In this document: positions 9,027 to 16,965 of the stretch, one piece after another
How the letters are laid out: every line of letters begins with the position of its first letter
Numbering within the stretch: position 1 is the first letter of the stretch
Assembly (NCBI RefSeq): GCF_003752505.1
Contig: NZ_RKHO01000001.1
Location: forward strand, 3,410,001 to 3,474,000
Source: Nocardioides aurantiacus
GTDB lineage: Bacteria > Actinomycetota > Actinomycetes > Propionibacteriales > Nocardioidaceae
DNA: 64,000 nucleotides
Direction of reading: 5' to 3'
The notes under the pieces: model-generated
Database searches by the model: none
What the model saw: the letters and a program-made list of their open reading frames with translations, nothing else
Told to the model about the DNA's origin: nothing
Translations under genes and position numbers: made by a program

Positions 9027-9300
9027 GGTGGCCCTGCCCACCTGGGCGGGCACGGGTGTGCCCGGTCGGGCGCCATCCGGGCAGCCTCGTCCGTCGTACG
9101 GCGCGGACCCGGGCGCATTGGCACGCTCCAAACCGGACGCACTGCCCGATCCGTGCGCCCACCCGGGCACGACTCGGGCGCCTAGAGGCCCACACCCGGG
9201 CTCACTCCCCCGGTCCGGCATGGTCCACACTGAGCCCGTCCCCGGGTGACGGGGGTCACACATCGGCGGTGACGGGCCGGCTCGGGACGGAGGTGCAGCG
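9027..9300. other. Longest intergenic space, upstream of the DeoR gene
   Basis: No convincing small gene. The octamer ACCCGGGC occurs three times (9107-9114, 9161-9168, 9194-9201). These are candidate regulator sites, although chance is not excluded in such GC-rich DNA. The promoter of the DeoR gene should lie in the right half. Confidence 0.4.
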
Positions 9301-10074
9301 ATGGAGGCCGACGAGCGGCAGCGGCGCATCCTGGCCCTGGCCCGGCACGACGGCCGGGTCGAGGTCGCCCGGCTCGCGGACGACCTCCGCGTCGCGCCCG
9401 AGACCGTACGCCGCGACCTGCGGCAGCTGGTCGAGCGCGGCATGCTGCAGCGCGTCCACGGCGGCGCCCACCCCGTCGAGGGGGTCGGCTACGAGAGCGA
9501 CGTGGAGCAGCGCAGCCACTCCCAGGTCGCCGAGAAGCGCCGCATCGCCGTCGCGGCCGCCGCCCGTCTCGAGGGCGCCGAGTCGGTCTACGTCGACGAG
9601 GGCGTCACCCCGCAGCTGGTCGCCGAGGCCATCGCGGCGTCGCTGCGCCCGGACGCCAAGCTGACCGTGGTCACCTCCTCGCTGCTCGCCGCCGGCGCGC
9701 TCGCCCACGTGCCGCAGGTGACGGTGATGCTGCTCGGCGGTCGCCTGCGCGGCCGGACCATGGCCACCGTCGACCACTGGGCGACCCGGATGCTGCGCGA
9801 GCTGGTCATCGACCTGGCCTACCTCGGCGCCAACGGCATCTCGCGCGACCACGGCCTCACCACGCCCGACCCGGCGGTGGCGGCCGTCAAGGCCCAGGTG
9901 GTCGCCAGCGCGCGGCGCCGGATCTTCGTCGGCGTGCACACCAAGTTCAACGTCTCCAGCTTCTGCCGCTTCGCCGACATCCCCGACTTCGAGGCGCTGG
10001 TCACCGACACCGGCGTCAGCGTCGCCGACGCCCACCGCTTCGGCGCGATGGGCCCCCACGTCGTCCGGGCCTAG
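9301..10074 (+). CDS. DeoR-family transcriptional regulator
   Basis: A 257-residue regulator. The N-terminal winged helix (residues 5-58) has the DeoR signature ERQRRILALARHDGRVEV followed by VAPETVRRDLRQL as recognition helix. The C-terminal DeoRC domain (about 80-240) has the sugar-phosphate isomerase-like fold, with GANGIS and the DGLTTPDP-type segment. A GGAGG ribosome-binding site sits 9 bases before the ATG. It is the only gene between pdxY and the polyol operon, 116 bases upstream of the latter and in the same direction. The simplest reading is that it controls that operon in response to a phosphorylated polyol or ketose. Whether it represses or activates is not visible. Confidence 0.9.
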   Translation: MEADERQRRILALARHDGRVEVARLADDLRVAPETVRRDLRQLVERGMLQRVHGGAHPVEGVGYESDVEQRSHSQVAEKRRIAVAAAARLEGAESVYVDEGVTPQLVAEAIAASLRPDAKLTVVTSSLLAAGALAHVPQVTVMLLGGRLRGRTMATVDHWATRMLRELVIDLAYLGANGISRDHGLTTPDPAVAAVKAQVVASARRRIFVGVHTKFNVSSFCRFADIPDFEALVTDTGVSVADAHRFGAMGPHVVRA

Positions 10075-10190
10075 CCGCCCGGTCCCGGTCGGCGCCGCCG
10101 CCCGGGAAGCTCGATCCCACCACCGAACACACCGTCCCATCCGCAGGCGCGGGCCACCCGGTCCGGCCGACGCACCCCGAAGGAGAACCC

Positions 10191-11549
10191 GTGCTCACAC
10201 GGTCCAGCACCCGCAGCCTCGCCGTCGCCGCCACGGCCGCGCTGAGCCTCGTCCTCGCCGGCTGCGGTGCCGGCGCAGGCGGTGGCAGCAGCAGCGGCGA
10301 CGCGAAGTCCATCAACGTCCTGATGGTCGGCAACCCGCAGATGGTCGACATCGAGAAGCTGACCAAGGACAACTTCACCAAGGACACCGGCATCGAGGTC
10401 AACTACACGATCCTTCCCGAGAACGAGCTGCGCGACAAGGTGACCCAGGACATCGCCACCAAGTCCGGGCAGTACGACGTGGCCACCATCGGCGCCTACG
10501 AGGTGCCGATCTGGAGCGAGAACGGCTGGCTCAAGCCCCTCGACGAGTACGCCGACGCCGGCGACTACGACAAGGACGACCTGATCGACCCCATCGTGGA
10601 GTCGCTCAGCGGCACCGACGACAAGCTCTACGCGATGCCGTTCTACGGCGAGTCGTCGTTCCTGATGTACCGCAAGGACATCCTCGAGCGCGAGGGCATC
10701 GACATGCCCGCCAAGCCCACCTGGGACCAGGTCGCCAAGGCCGCGGCCCAGGTCGACGGCGCCGAGCCCGGCATGAAGGGCATCTGCCTGCGCGGCCTCC
10801 CCGGCTGGGGCGAGATGTTCGCGCCGCTCACCACCGTGGTCAACACCTTCGGCGGCACCTGGTTCACCGAGGACTGGCAGCCCGAGGTCGACAGCCCCGA
10901 GTTCACCGACGCGGTCAACTTCTACGTCGACCTCGTCAAGGCCCACGGCGAGCCCGGAGCGGCGCAGGCCGGCTTCACCGAGTGCCTCAACGCGATGAGC
11001 CAGGGCAAGGTCGCCATGTGGTACGACGCCACGTCGGCCGCCGGCTCGCTCGAGGACCCCGCCGTCAGCAAGGTCGCCGGCAAGGTCGGCTACGCCGCGG
11101 CGCCGGTCAAGGAGACCGAGTCCGCCGGCTGGCTCTGGGCGTGGGCCTGGGCGATGCCCGAGACCACCAAGAAGGCCGACGCGGCCGCGCAGTTCATGAC
11201 CTGGGCGTCCTCGAAGGACTACGAGCAGCTGGTCGGCAAGGAGCTGGGCTGGGCCCGGGTCCCGGCGGGCAAGCGTGAGTCGACCTACGAGATCCCGGAG
11301 TACGAGAAGGCCGCCGCCGCGTTCGGTCCCCAGACCCTGGAGTCGATCGAGAACGCCAACCCGACCGACCCCGGCGTGCAGGCCCGACCCACCGTCGGCG
11401 TCCAGTTCGTCGCCATCCCGGAGTTCCAGGACCTCGGCACCAAGGTCTCCCAGGACATCGCCGCCGCCATCGCCGGTCGCGGCACCGTCGAGGAAGCCCT
11501 CGCCAACGGCCAGGAGCTGGCCGAGGACGTGGCCAAGGACTACCAGTGA
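10191..11549 (+). CDS. Polyol/sugar ABC transporter substrate-binding lipoprotein
   Basis: A 452-residue extracellular solute-binding protein (family 1). The signal peptide ends in a lipobox (LSLVLAGCGAG, Cys about 25), so it is anchored to the outer face of the membrane. A Gly/Ser linker then precedes the binding domain. Aromatic residues typical of sugar pockets appear in GGTWFTEDWQP and GWLWAWAWAMP. The GTG start has AAGGAG about 6 bases upstream. The stop overlaps the next gene by four bases, making a tight operon with two permeases and a polyol dehydrogenase. Substrate mannitol, sorbitol or arabinitol is inferred from that dehydrogenase. Confidence 0.9.
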   Translation: MLTRSSTRSLAVAATAALSLVLAGCGAGAGGGSSSGDAKSINVLMVGNPQMVDIEKLTKDNFTKDTGIEVNYTILPENELRDKVTQDIATKSGQYDVATIGAYEVPIWSENGWLKPLDEYADAGDYDKDDLIDPIVESLSGTDDKLYAMPFYGESSFLMYRKDILEREGIDMPAKPTWDQVAKAAAQVDGAEPGMKGICLRGLPGWGEMFAPLTTVVNTFGGTWFTEDWQPEVDSPEFTDAVNFYVDLVKAHGEPGAAQAGFTECLNAMSQGKVAMWYDATSAAGSLEDPAVSKVAGKVGYAAAPVKETESAGWLWAWAWAMPETTKKADAAAQFMTWASSKDYEQLVGKELGWARVPAGKRESTYEIPEYEKAAAAFGPQTLESIENANPTDPGVQARPTVGVQFVAIPEFQDLGTKVSQDIAAAIAGRGTVEEALANGQELAEDVAKDYQ

Positions 11550-12550
11550 GCACGACCACCACCGACCGCCCCGCCGCGGCGTCCGACGCCGCGGCGGGGG
11601 GGCCGCCCCCCTCCAGGCGCTCCTCCAAGGAGCGGTGGTCGCGGCGCGGACCGCTGCTGCCGGCGCTGGTCTTCACGATCATCGTCACGCAGATCCCGTT
11701 CCTGATCACGATCGCGGTCTCGTTCCTGAACTGGAACATCCAGCGACCGGGCACCAAGAGCTTCCTGGGCCTCGGGGTCTACGAGTCCTTCGCCGGGCTC
11801 TCCAACTTCGCCACCGTCTTCACCGACTCGCGGCTGCGCAACGCGGTGCTCAACACCGTCGTGCTCACCGCCTCGGTGGTCGTCATCAGCCTGCTGGTCG
11901 GGCTGGGCATCGCGGTGCTGCTCGACAAGAAGTTCCCCGGCCGGGGCGTGTGCCGCACCCTGCTGATCGCGCCCTTCCTGGTGATGCCGGTGGCCTCGGC
12001 GCTGCTGTGGAAGCACGCGCTCTACAACCCCGACTACGGCCTGTTCAACGGCACCCTCAACGCGATCTGGCAGCTGTTCGGCGCCGAGGAGGGGCCGATC
12101 GTCGACTACATCTCCACCACGCCGATGCCGGCGGTGGTCGCGGCCCTGGTGTGGCAGTGGACCCCGTTCATGATGCTGATCCTGCTCGCGGGGCTGCAGT
12201 CGCAGCCCGGTGACGTCCTGGAGGCGGCCCGCATCGACCGCGCCAGCAGCTGGCAGATCTTCCGCCACATCACCCTGCCGCACCTGCGTCGCTACATCGA
12301 GCTGTCGGTGCTGCTCGGCTCGGTCTACGTCGTGCAGACCTTCGACGCGATCTACACCATCACCCAGGGCGGGCCCGGGTCGGCGACGACCAACCTGCCC
12401 TACGAGATCTACCTGACGATGTTCCGCAAGTTCGAGTACGGCGAGGCCGCCGCGGCCGGCGTCGTGGTGGTGGTCGGCACGATCGTCGTCGCCACCTTCG
12501 CGCTGCGGACCATCTCGTCGCTGTTCAGCGAGGAGGAGATGTCCCGATGA
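11546..12550 (+). CDS. Polyol ABC transporter permease, first subunit
   Basis: A 334-residue MalF-type permease with about six membrane helices after a basic N-terminus. The EAA loop that docks the ATPase is present as DVLEAARIDRASSWQIFRHI followed by TLPHL. The GTG start overlaps the preceding stop. The product would pair with the subunit encoded at 12547. Neither this operon nor the rest of the window encodes the ATP-binding subunit, so it presumably relies on a shared MsmK/MsiK-type ATPase encoded elsewhere, a known arrangement in actinobacteria. Confidence 0.92.
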   Translation: MSTTTTDRPAAASDAAAGGPPPSRRSSKERWSRRGPLLPALVFTIIVTQIPFLITIAVSFLNWNIQRPGTKSFLGLGVYESFAGLSNFATVFTDSRLRNAVLNTVVLTASVVVISLLVGLGIAVLLDKKFPGRGVCRTLLIAPFLVMPVASALLWKHALYNPDYGLFNGTLNAIWQLFGAEEGPIVDYISTTPMPAVVAALVWQWTPFMMLILLAGLQSQPGDVLEAARIDRASSWQIFRHITLPHLRRYIELSVLLGSVYVVQTFDAIYTITQGGPGSATTNLPYEIYLTMFRKFEYGEAAAAGVVVVVGTIVVATFALRTISSLFSEEEMSR

Positions 12551-13467
12551 GCCAGACCCTGGAGAACCCGCAGGACGCCGACGAGGCCTCGGGCGAGGAC
12601 GCCCGGGCGCTGCCGGCGGCGCAGCGTCGCCGGCGCCGCAAGGCCAAGGAGGACACCTCCGCCCCCGCCGGCATCGGCTGGACGATCAGCGCCTGGGTGG
12701 TGACGCTGCTGTTCTTCGCGCCCGTGGCGTGGATGGTGCTGACCTCGCTGCACATCGAGGCGGACGCGGCGACCAACCCGCCGTCGATCCTCGCGCCGCT
12801 CACGCTGGAGAACTACACCGCGCTGTTCGACCGCAACGTCACGCCGTACCTCATCAACTCGGCCACGGCGAGCATCCTCTCGACGCTGCTGGTGCTGCTG
12901 CTGGCCGTGCCCGCGGCGTACGCCCTGAGCATCCGGCCCGTGGAGAAGTGGACGGACGTCATGTTCTTCTTCCTCTCCACCAAGTTCCTGCCGCCGATCG
13001 CCGCGCTGCTGCCGATCTACCTGATCGTGCAGAACACCGGGATGCTCGACAACGTCATCACCCTGGTCGTGCTCTACACCTCGATGAACCTGCCGATCGC
13101 GGTGTGGATGATGCGCTCGTTCCTGGCCGAGGTGCCGGTCGAGATCCTCGAGGCGGCACGGATGGACGGCGCGGGGTTCCTGCGCACGATGGTCTCGGTG
13201 GTGGCGCCCATCGCCGCCCCCGGCCTGGCCGCCACCAGCCTGATCTGCTTCATCTTCAGCTGGAACGAGTTCATGTTCGCGGTCAACCTGACCTCCACCA
13301 CCGCGGCGACGGCGCCGATCTTCCTGGTCGGCTTCATCTCCAGCCAGGGCCTGTTCCTGGCCAAGCTGTGCGCCGCCGCCACCCTGGTCTCGCTGCCGGT
13401 GCTCATCGCCGGCTTCGCGGCCCAGGACAAGCTCGTGCGCGGCCTGTCGCTGGGGGCGGTCAAGTGA
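12547..13467 (+). CDS. Polyol ABC transporter permease, second subunit
   Basis: A 306-residue MalG-type permease. An N-terminal Arg/Lys-rich cytoplasmic tail of about 40 residues leads into six helices. The EAA motif reads EILEAARMDGAGFLRTMVSV. Start and stop overlap with both neighbours by four bases, indicating translational coupling. Together with the 11546 permease it forms the membrane channel of the polyol importer. Confidence 0.92.
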   Translation: MSQTLENPQDADEASGEDARALPAAQRRRRRKAKEDTSAPAGIGWTISAWVVTLLFFAPVAWMVLTSLHIEADAATNPPSILAPLTLENYTALFDRNVTPYLINSATASILSTLLVLLLAVPAAYALSIRPVEKWTDVMFFFLSTKFLPPIAALLPIYLIVQNTGMLDNVITLVVLYTSMNLPIAVWMMRSFLAEVPVEILEAARMDGAGFLRTMVSVVAPIAAPGLAATSLICFIFSWNEFMFAVNLTSTTAATAPIFLVGFISSQGLFLAKLCAAATLVSLPVLIAGFAAQDKLVRGLSLGAVK

Positions 13468-14996
13468 GCACCACCCACCACACCACCCACGACAGCGGGC
13501 ACGACACCGGCACCCGGCTGCACCCCGACACCCTGGGCGGGCTCGACCCGTCGATCTCGGTGCCCGGCTACGACCGGTCGCGGGTGCGGACCGGCATCGT
13601 CCACCTCGGGGTGGGCGGCTTCCACCGCGCCCACCAGGCGATGTACGTCGACCGGCTGCTCGAGCAGGGCGTCCCCGGCTCCGAGGAGTGGGGCATCACC
13701 GGGGTCGGGGTGCTCCCCCAGGACGCCCGGATGGCCGAGGTGCTCACCGAGCAGCAGGGCCTCTACACGCTCGTGGTCAAGCACGCCGACGGCAGCCGCG
13801 ACCGGCGCGTGGTCGGCTCGATGGTCGACTACCTGCACGCCCCCGCCGACCCCGAGGCGGTGCTGGAGCGGATGACCGACCCGGCGACCCGCATCGTGTC
13901 GCTGACCGTCACCGAGGGCGGCTACCACGTCAACCCGGTCACCGGGGACTTCGACGACCGCGACGAGGGCATCCAGGCCGACCTGCGCGGCGACGCGCCA
14001 CCGGTCACCACCTTCGGGTTCCTGACCGAGGCGCTCGCGCGGCGGCGTACGGCCGGGACGGCGCCGTTCACGGTGATGTCCTGCGACAACATCCAGGGCA
14101 ACGGCCACGTCGCCCAGCGGATGGTCACCGCCTTCGCCACCCGTCGCGACGCCGAGCTCGGCGCGTGGATCGGGGAGCACGTCGACTTCCCCAGCTGCAT
14201 GGTCGACCGGATCACCCCGGTCACCACCGACGACGACCGCGAGGAGCTGCGGCGCGACACCGGGCTGGTCGACGGCTGGCCCGTGGTCTGCGAGGACTTC
14301 ACCCAGTGGGCGCTGGAGGACCGGTTCGCCCAGGGCCGACCGGCGTGGGAGGAGGCGGGCGTCCAGGTCGTCGAGGACGTGCAGCCCTACGAGCTGATGA
14401 AGCTGCGGCTGCTCAACGCCAGCCACCAGGCGCTGTGCTACCTCGGCTACCTCGCCGGACACCGCTACGCCCACGAGGTCTGCCAGGACGAGCTCTTCGC
14501 CGGCTTCCTGCTCGACTACATGGAGCGCGAGGGCTCCCCCACGCTCGAGCCGGTGCCGGGTGTCGACCTCGACGCCTACCGCCACCAGCTCGTGGAGCGG
14601 TTCGCCAACCCCGAGATCCGCGACACCCTCGCCCGGCTCGCCGCCGAGAGCTCCGACCGGATCCCGACCTGGCTGGTGCCGGTCATCGCCCACAACCTCG
14701 CCCACGACGGGGAGGTCCGTCGCTCCGCCCTCGTCGTCGCCGCCTGGGCCCGCTACGCCGAGGGCGTCGACGAGCAGGGCGAGGCGATCGAGGTCGTCGA
14801 CCGGCGCAAGGACGCCGTCATGGAGCGGGCCTCGCGGCAGGGCGAGGAGCCGCTGGCCTTCCTGGAGGACCGTGACCTGTTCGACGACCTGGCAGACCAG
14901 CCGCGCTTCACCGAGCCCTACCTCGAGGCCCTGGCCTCGCTGCACGAGCACGGGGCCCGGGCGACCCTCGAGCGCTGGCAGGCGGACCGGGCGTAG
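13464..14996 (+). CDS. Mannitol-type polyol dehydrogenase
   Basis: A 510-residue member of the long-chain mannitol dehydrogenase family. It oxidises a hexitol or pentitol (mannitol to fructose, or arabinitol to xylulose) with NAD. The N-terminal nucleotide-binding GVGGFHRAHQAMY and the catalytic signature KLRLLNASHQALCYLG, with Lys, Asn and His positioned as in the family, are present. The first 30 residues are His/Thr/Asp-rich and probably disordered. The GTG start overlaps the permease stop. It gives the operon its polyol assignment. No kinase for the resulting ketose is encoded here. Confidence 0.9.
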   Translation: MSTTHHTTHDSGHDTGTRLHPDTLGGLDPSISVPGYDRSRVRTGIVHLGVGGFHRAHQAMYVDRLLEQGVPGSEEWGITGVGVLPQDARMAEVLTEQQGLYTLVVKHADGSRDRRVVGSMVDYLHAPADPEAVLERMTDPATRIVSLTVTEGGYHVNPVTGDFDDRDEGIQADLRGDAPPVTTFGFLTEALARRRTAGTAPFTVMSCDNIQGNGHVAQRMVTAFATRRDAELGAWIGEHVDFPSCMVDRITPVTTDDDREELRRDTGLVDGWPVVCEDFTQWALEDRFAQGRPAWEEAGVQVVEDVQPYELMKLRLLNASHQALCYLGYLAGHRYAHEVCQDELFAGFLLDYMEREGSPTLEPVPGVDLDAYRHQLVERFANPEIRDTLARLAAESSDRIPTWLVPVIAHNLAHDGEVRRSALVVAAWARYAEGVDEQGEAIEVVDRRKDAVMERASRQGEEPLAFLEDRDLFDDLADQPRFTEPYLEALASLHEHGARATLERWQADRA

Positions 14997-15027
14997 GCGC
15001 CGGCGGGCGGCGTACGTCCGAGGCGTC

Positions 15028-16785
15028 TCAGCGGTGGTAGTCCCGCACCGCCGACGCCTGGAGCTGCGTGACCAGGCGGTTGCGACGGGCGCCGACGGCG
15101 TACGGCGCGGGGACGGGGGCGCGGCAGGCGGCGCCGGCGCAGTCGAGGTACTGCCGGTGCAGCGCCACCAGGTCCCGCAGCACGGCGGCGTGGGCGGGGT
15201 CGCGGGCGAGGTTGGTGAGCTCGAGCGGGTCGGTCGCGAGGTCGTAGAGCTCGGCCTCACCGGTCGCGTAGCGCGTCAGCTTCCACCGGCCCAGCCGCAG
15301 GCCCCGGGTGTTGAGCGCCGACGCGCGCACCGCGGCGCTCTCGCCCCGCCACCGGCGCCGGACGTCGGTGTAGGCCGTCTCCGGCATCACGCCCTCGGTG
15401 ACGACCGGCCGGGTCCAGCCGCGGTCGCCGCCGGTGATGGTCGGCCGCAGGTCGGTGCCGTCGGCGCCGGGCAGCCGCGTCCCCGCCCACGACGCGATGG
15501 TCGGTCCGAGGTCGACCGTGGTGGCCGGGTCGAACCGCTTCCCCCGGGGTACGCCGGGCCCGGCGACCAGCAACGGGACGCGCAGCGACGGCTCGTGGGC
15601 GTTGACCTTGCCCTGCCGCTTGCGGTGCTCGCCGAGGTAGAAGCCGTTGTCGGAGGTGAAGACCACGACGGTGCGGGCGAGCTGGCCGGTGCGGCGCAGC
15701 CGCTGCAGGGTGCGCCCGACCTGGACGTCGAGGGCGTAGAGCGACTCCGCGCGCTGTCGCGTCAGCCGGGTCAGTGCCCGCTGCTCGACGCGGTTGAGCT
15801 CGGGCAGCCGCCGCAGGTACCGCGGCTTGTCGCCCACCACCGCCTCCGGGGACCCGGCGCGCGGCACCCCCGACCCGTGGGTGATGCGACGGTCGAAGCG
15901 GCCCTTGACCCACTCCGGTCTCGCCGGGGTCAGCCAGTTCACGAGCGTGTCGTCATCACGCAGCGACGGGGCCGGGTCGTCGGGCTCTCGCGGGGTCCCG
16001 TGGTGCGGCGCGACCGGGTTCCACCAGACGAACCACGGCTTCCCGGTGCGCCAGCGGTCGGTCAGCGCCCGGGTCTGGGCGCCCAGCACGTCGGTGGAGT
16101 AGCGGCCCGGGGAGCCCACGATCCGCCCGTCGATGTTCTGCACCAGGCTGAAGTAGTCGTAGGTGCCCCCGCGGAGCTGCTCCCCCGCCGCCCAGAGGTG
16201 GTCGGACCCGGCCGCCCAGTGGCTCCACCCCGGCGGCACGTAGCGCAGCGAGGACTGCCCGGCCTTCGCGGCGGGACGCCGCAGCCGCTGCTGGCCGTAG
16301 CCGTTGAGGTACTTGCCCAGCAGCGCGGTGCGGTAGCCCGCCCCCTGCAGCGCCGTCGCCAGCGTCCGGCGGTCGTCGAAGGCCGCGAAGCCGAACGGCT
16401 GCTCGTGCGTGAGCACGCGGTGGTGGTGGCTGTAGCGACCGGTGAGGAAGCTCGCCCGCGAGGGGCAGCACAGCGGGTTGGGTGCGAAGGAGTTCTCGAA
16501 GCTCAGCCCGCGGTCGCCGACCAGCCGCCGCGTGCGGGGCATGAAGCGCAGGTCGTCCACCCGCATGTCGTCGGTCTCGATGACCATCACGTTGGGGCGC
16601 CGGGCCGGCGCCGAGGCGGCCCGCGCGGGCGTCGAGGCCGAGGGCGAGGCGGGCGGGGCCGACGGGGCGACGACCCCGGCGACGTCCCTGCCCGCGTCCC
16701 GCGCGCCGACGTACGCCGGGGCGGTGCACGCCCCGCCCACCAGGGCGAGTGCCACCACCGTCACCACCGTCGTACGACGCACCAC
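15028..16785 (-). CDS. Exported sulfatase lipoprotein
   Basis: A 585-residue type I sulfatase. The start is GTG at 16785, chosen because GGAGG lies about 9 bases upstream and the protein then begins with a standard signal and lipobox (LALVGGACTAP). The metal site IETDDMRVDD and the sulfatase signature NPLCCPSRASFLTG are present. The first Cys of CCPSR is the formylglycine precursor. Overall it resembles N-acetylglucosamine-6-sulfatase and arylsulfatase relatives, so it probably desulfates a glycan or aryl ester outside the cell. No formylglycine-generating enzyme is encoded nearby and one must exist elsewhere. It is convergent with the polyol operon. Confidence 0.9.
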   Translation of the reverse strand: MVRRTTVVTVVALALVGGACTAPAYVGARDAGRDVAGVVAPSAPPASPSASTPARAASAPARRPNVMVIETDDMRVDDLRFMPRTRRLVGDRGLSFENSFAPNPLCCPSRASFLTGRYSHHHRVLTHEQPFGFAAFDDRRTLATALQGAGYRTALLGKYLNGYGQQRLRRPAAKAGQSSLRYVPPGWSHWAAGSDHLWAAGEQLRGGTYDYFSLVQNIDGRIVGSPGRYSTDVLGAQTRALTDRWRTGKPWFVWWNPVAPHHGTPREPDDPAPSLRDDDTLVNWLTPARPEWVKGRFDRRITHGSGVPRAGSPEAVVGDKPRYLRRLPELNRVEQRALTRLTRQRAESLYALDVQVGRTLQRLRRTGQLARTVVVFTSDNGFYLGEHRKRQGKVNAHEPSLRVPLLVAGPGVPRGKRFDPATTVDLGPTIASWAGTRLPGADGTDLRPTITGGDRGWTRPVVTEGVMPETAYTDVRRRWRGESAAVRASALNTRGLRLGRWKLTRYATGEAELYDLATDPLELTNLARDPAHAAVLRDLVALHRQYLDCAGAACRAPVPAPYAVGARRNRLVTQLQASAVRDYHR

Positions 16786-16850
16786 TGGGCCTACCTCCGA
16801 GTCGGGACCGGGCAACAAACCCTACTATTCACATGAACAAAGTTGGATAA

Positions 16851-16877
16851 GGGGTCCACGTCTGGGACGTGGACCCC
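16851..16877 (-). terminator. Hairpin between sulfatase and subtilase
   Basis: A perfect 11-bp stem (16851-16861 with 16867-16877) and a five-base loop. On the minus strand a short TTAT run follows it, so it can terminate the subtilase transcript before the sulfatase promoter. Confidence 0.65.
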
Positions 16878-16897
16878 TCATCACGAGCACGGATCTC

Positions 16898-16960
16898 GGT
16901 AGTCCGAGACGATCGGCACCGCTCCGACGGCGGAGGTGGTGCCTTTCGTCTCGGACTACC
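16898..16960. repeat. 63-base long near-perfect hairpin
   Basis: A 15-bp perfect stem (16898-16912 with 16946-16960) continues, after a two-base internal loop, into a 6-bp stem (16915-16920 with 16938-16943) and a 5-bp stem (16922-16926 with 16931-16935) capped by ACGG. It starts 5 bases beyond the subtilase stop. It may be a terminator or RNA-stabilising structure, but it is far longer than a terminator needs to be. Confidence 0.7.
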
Positions 16961-16965
16961 CGGTG

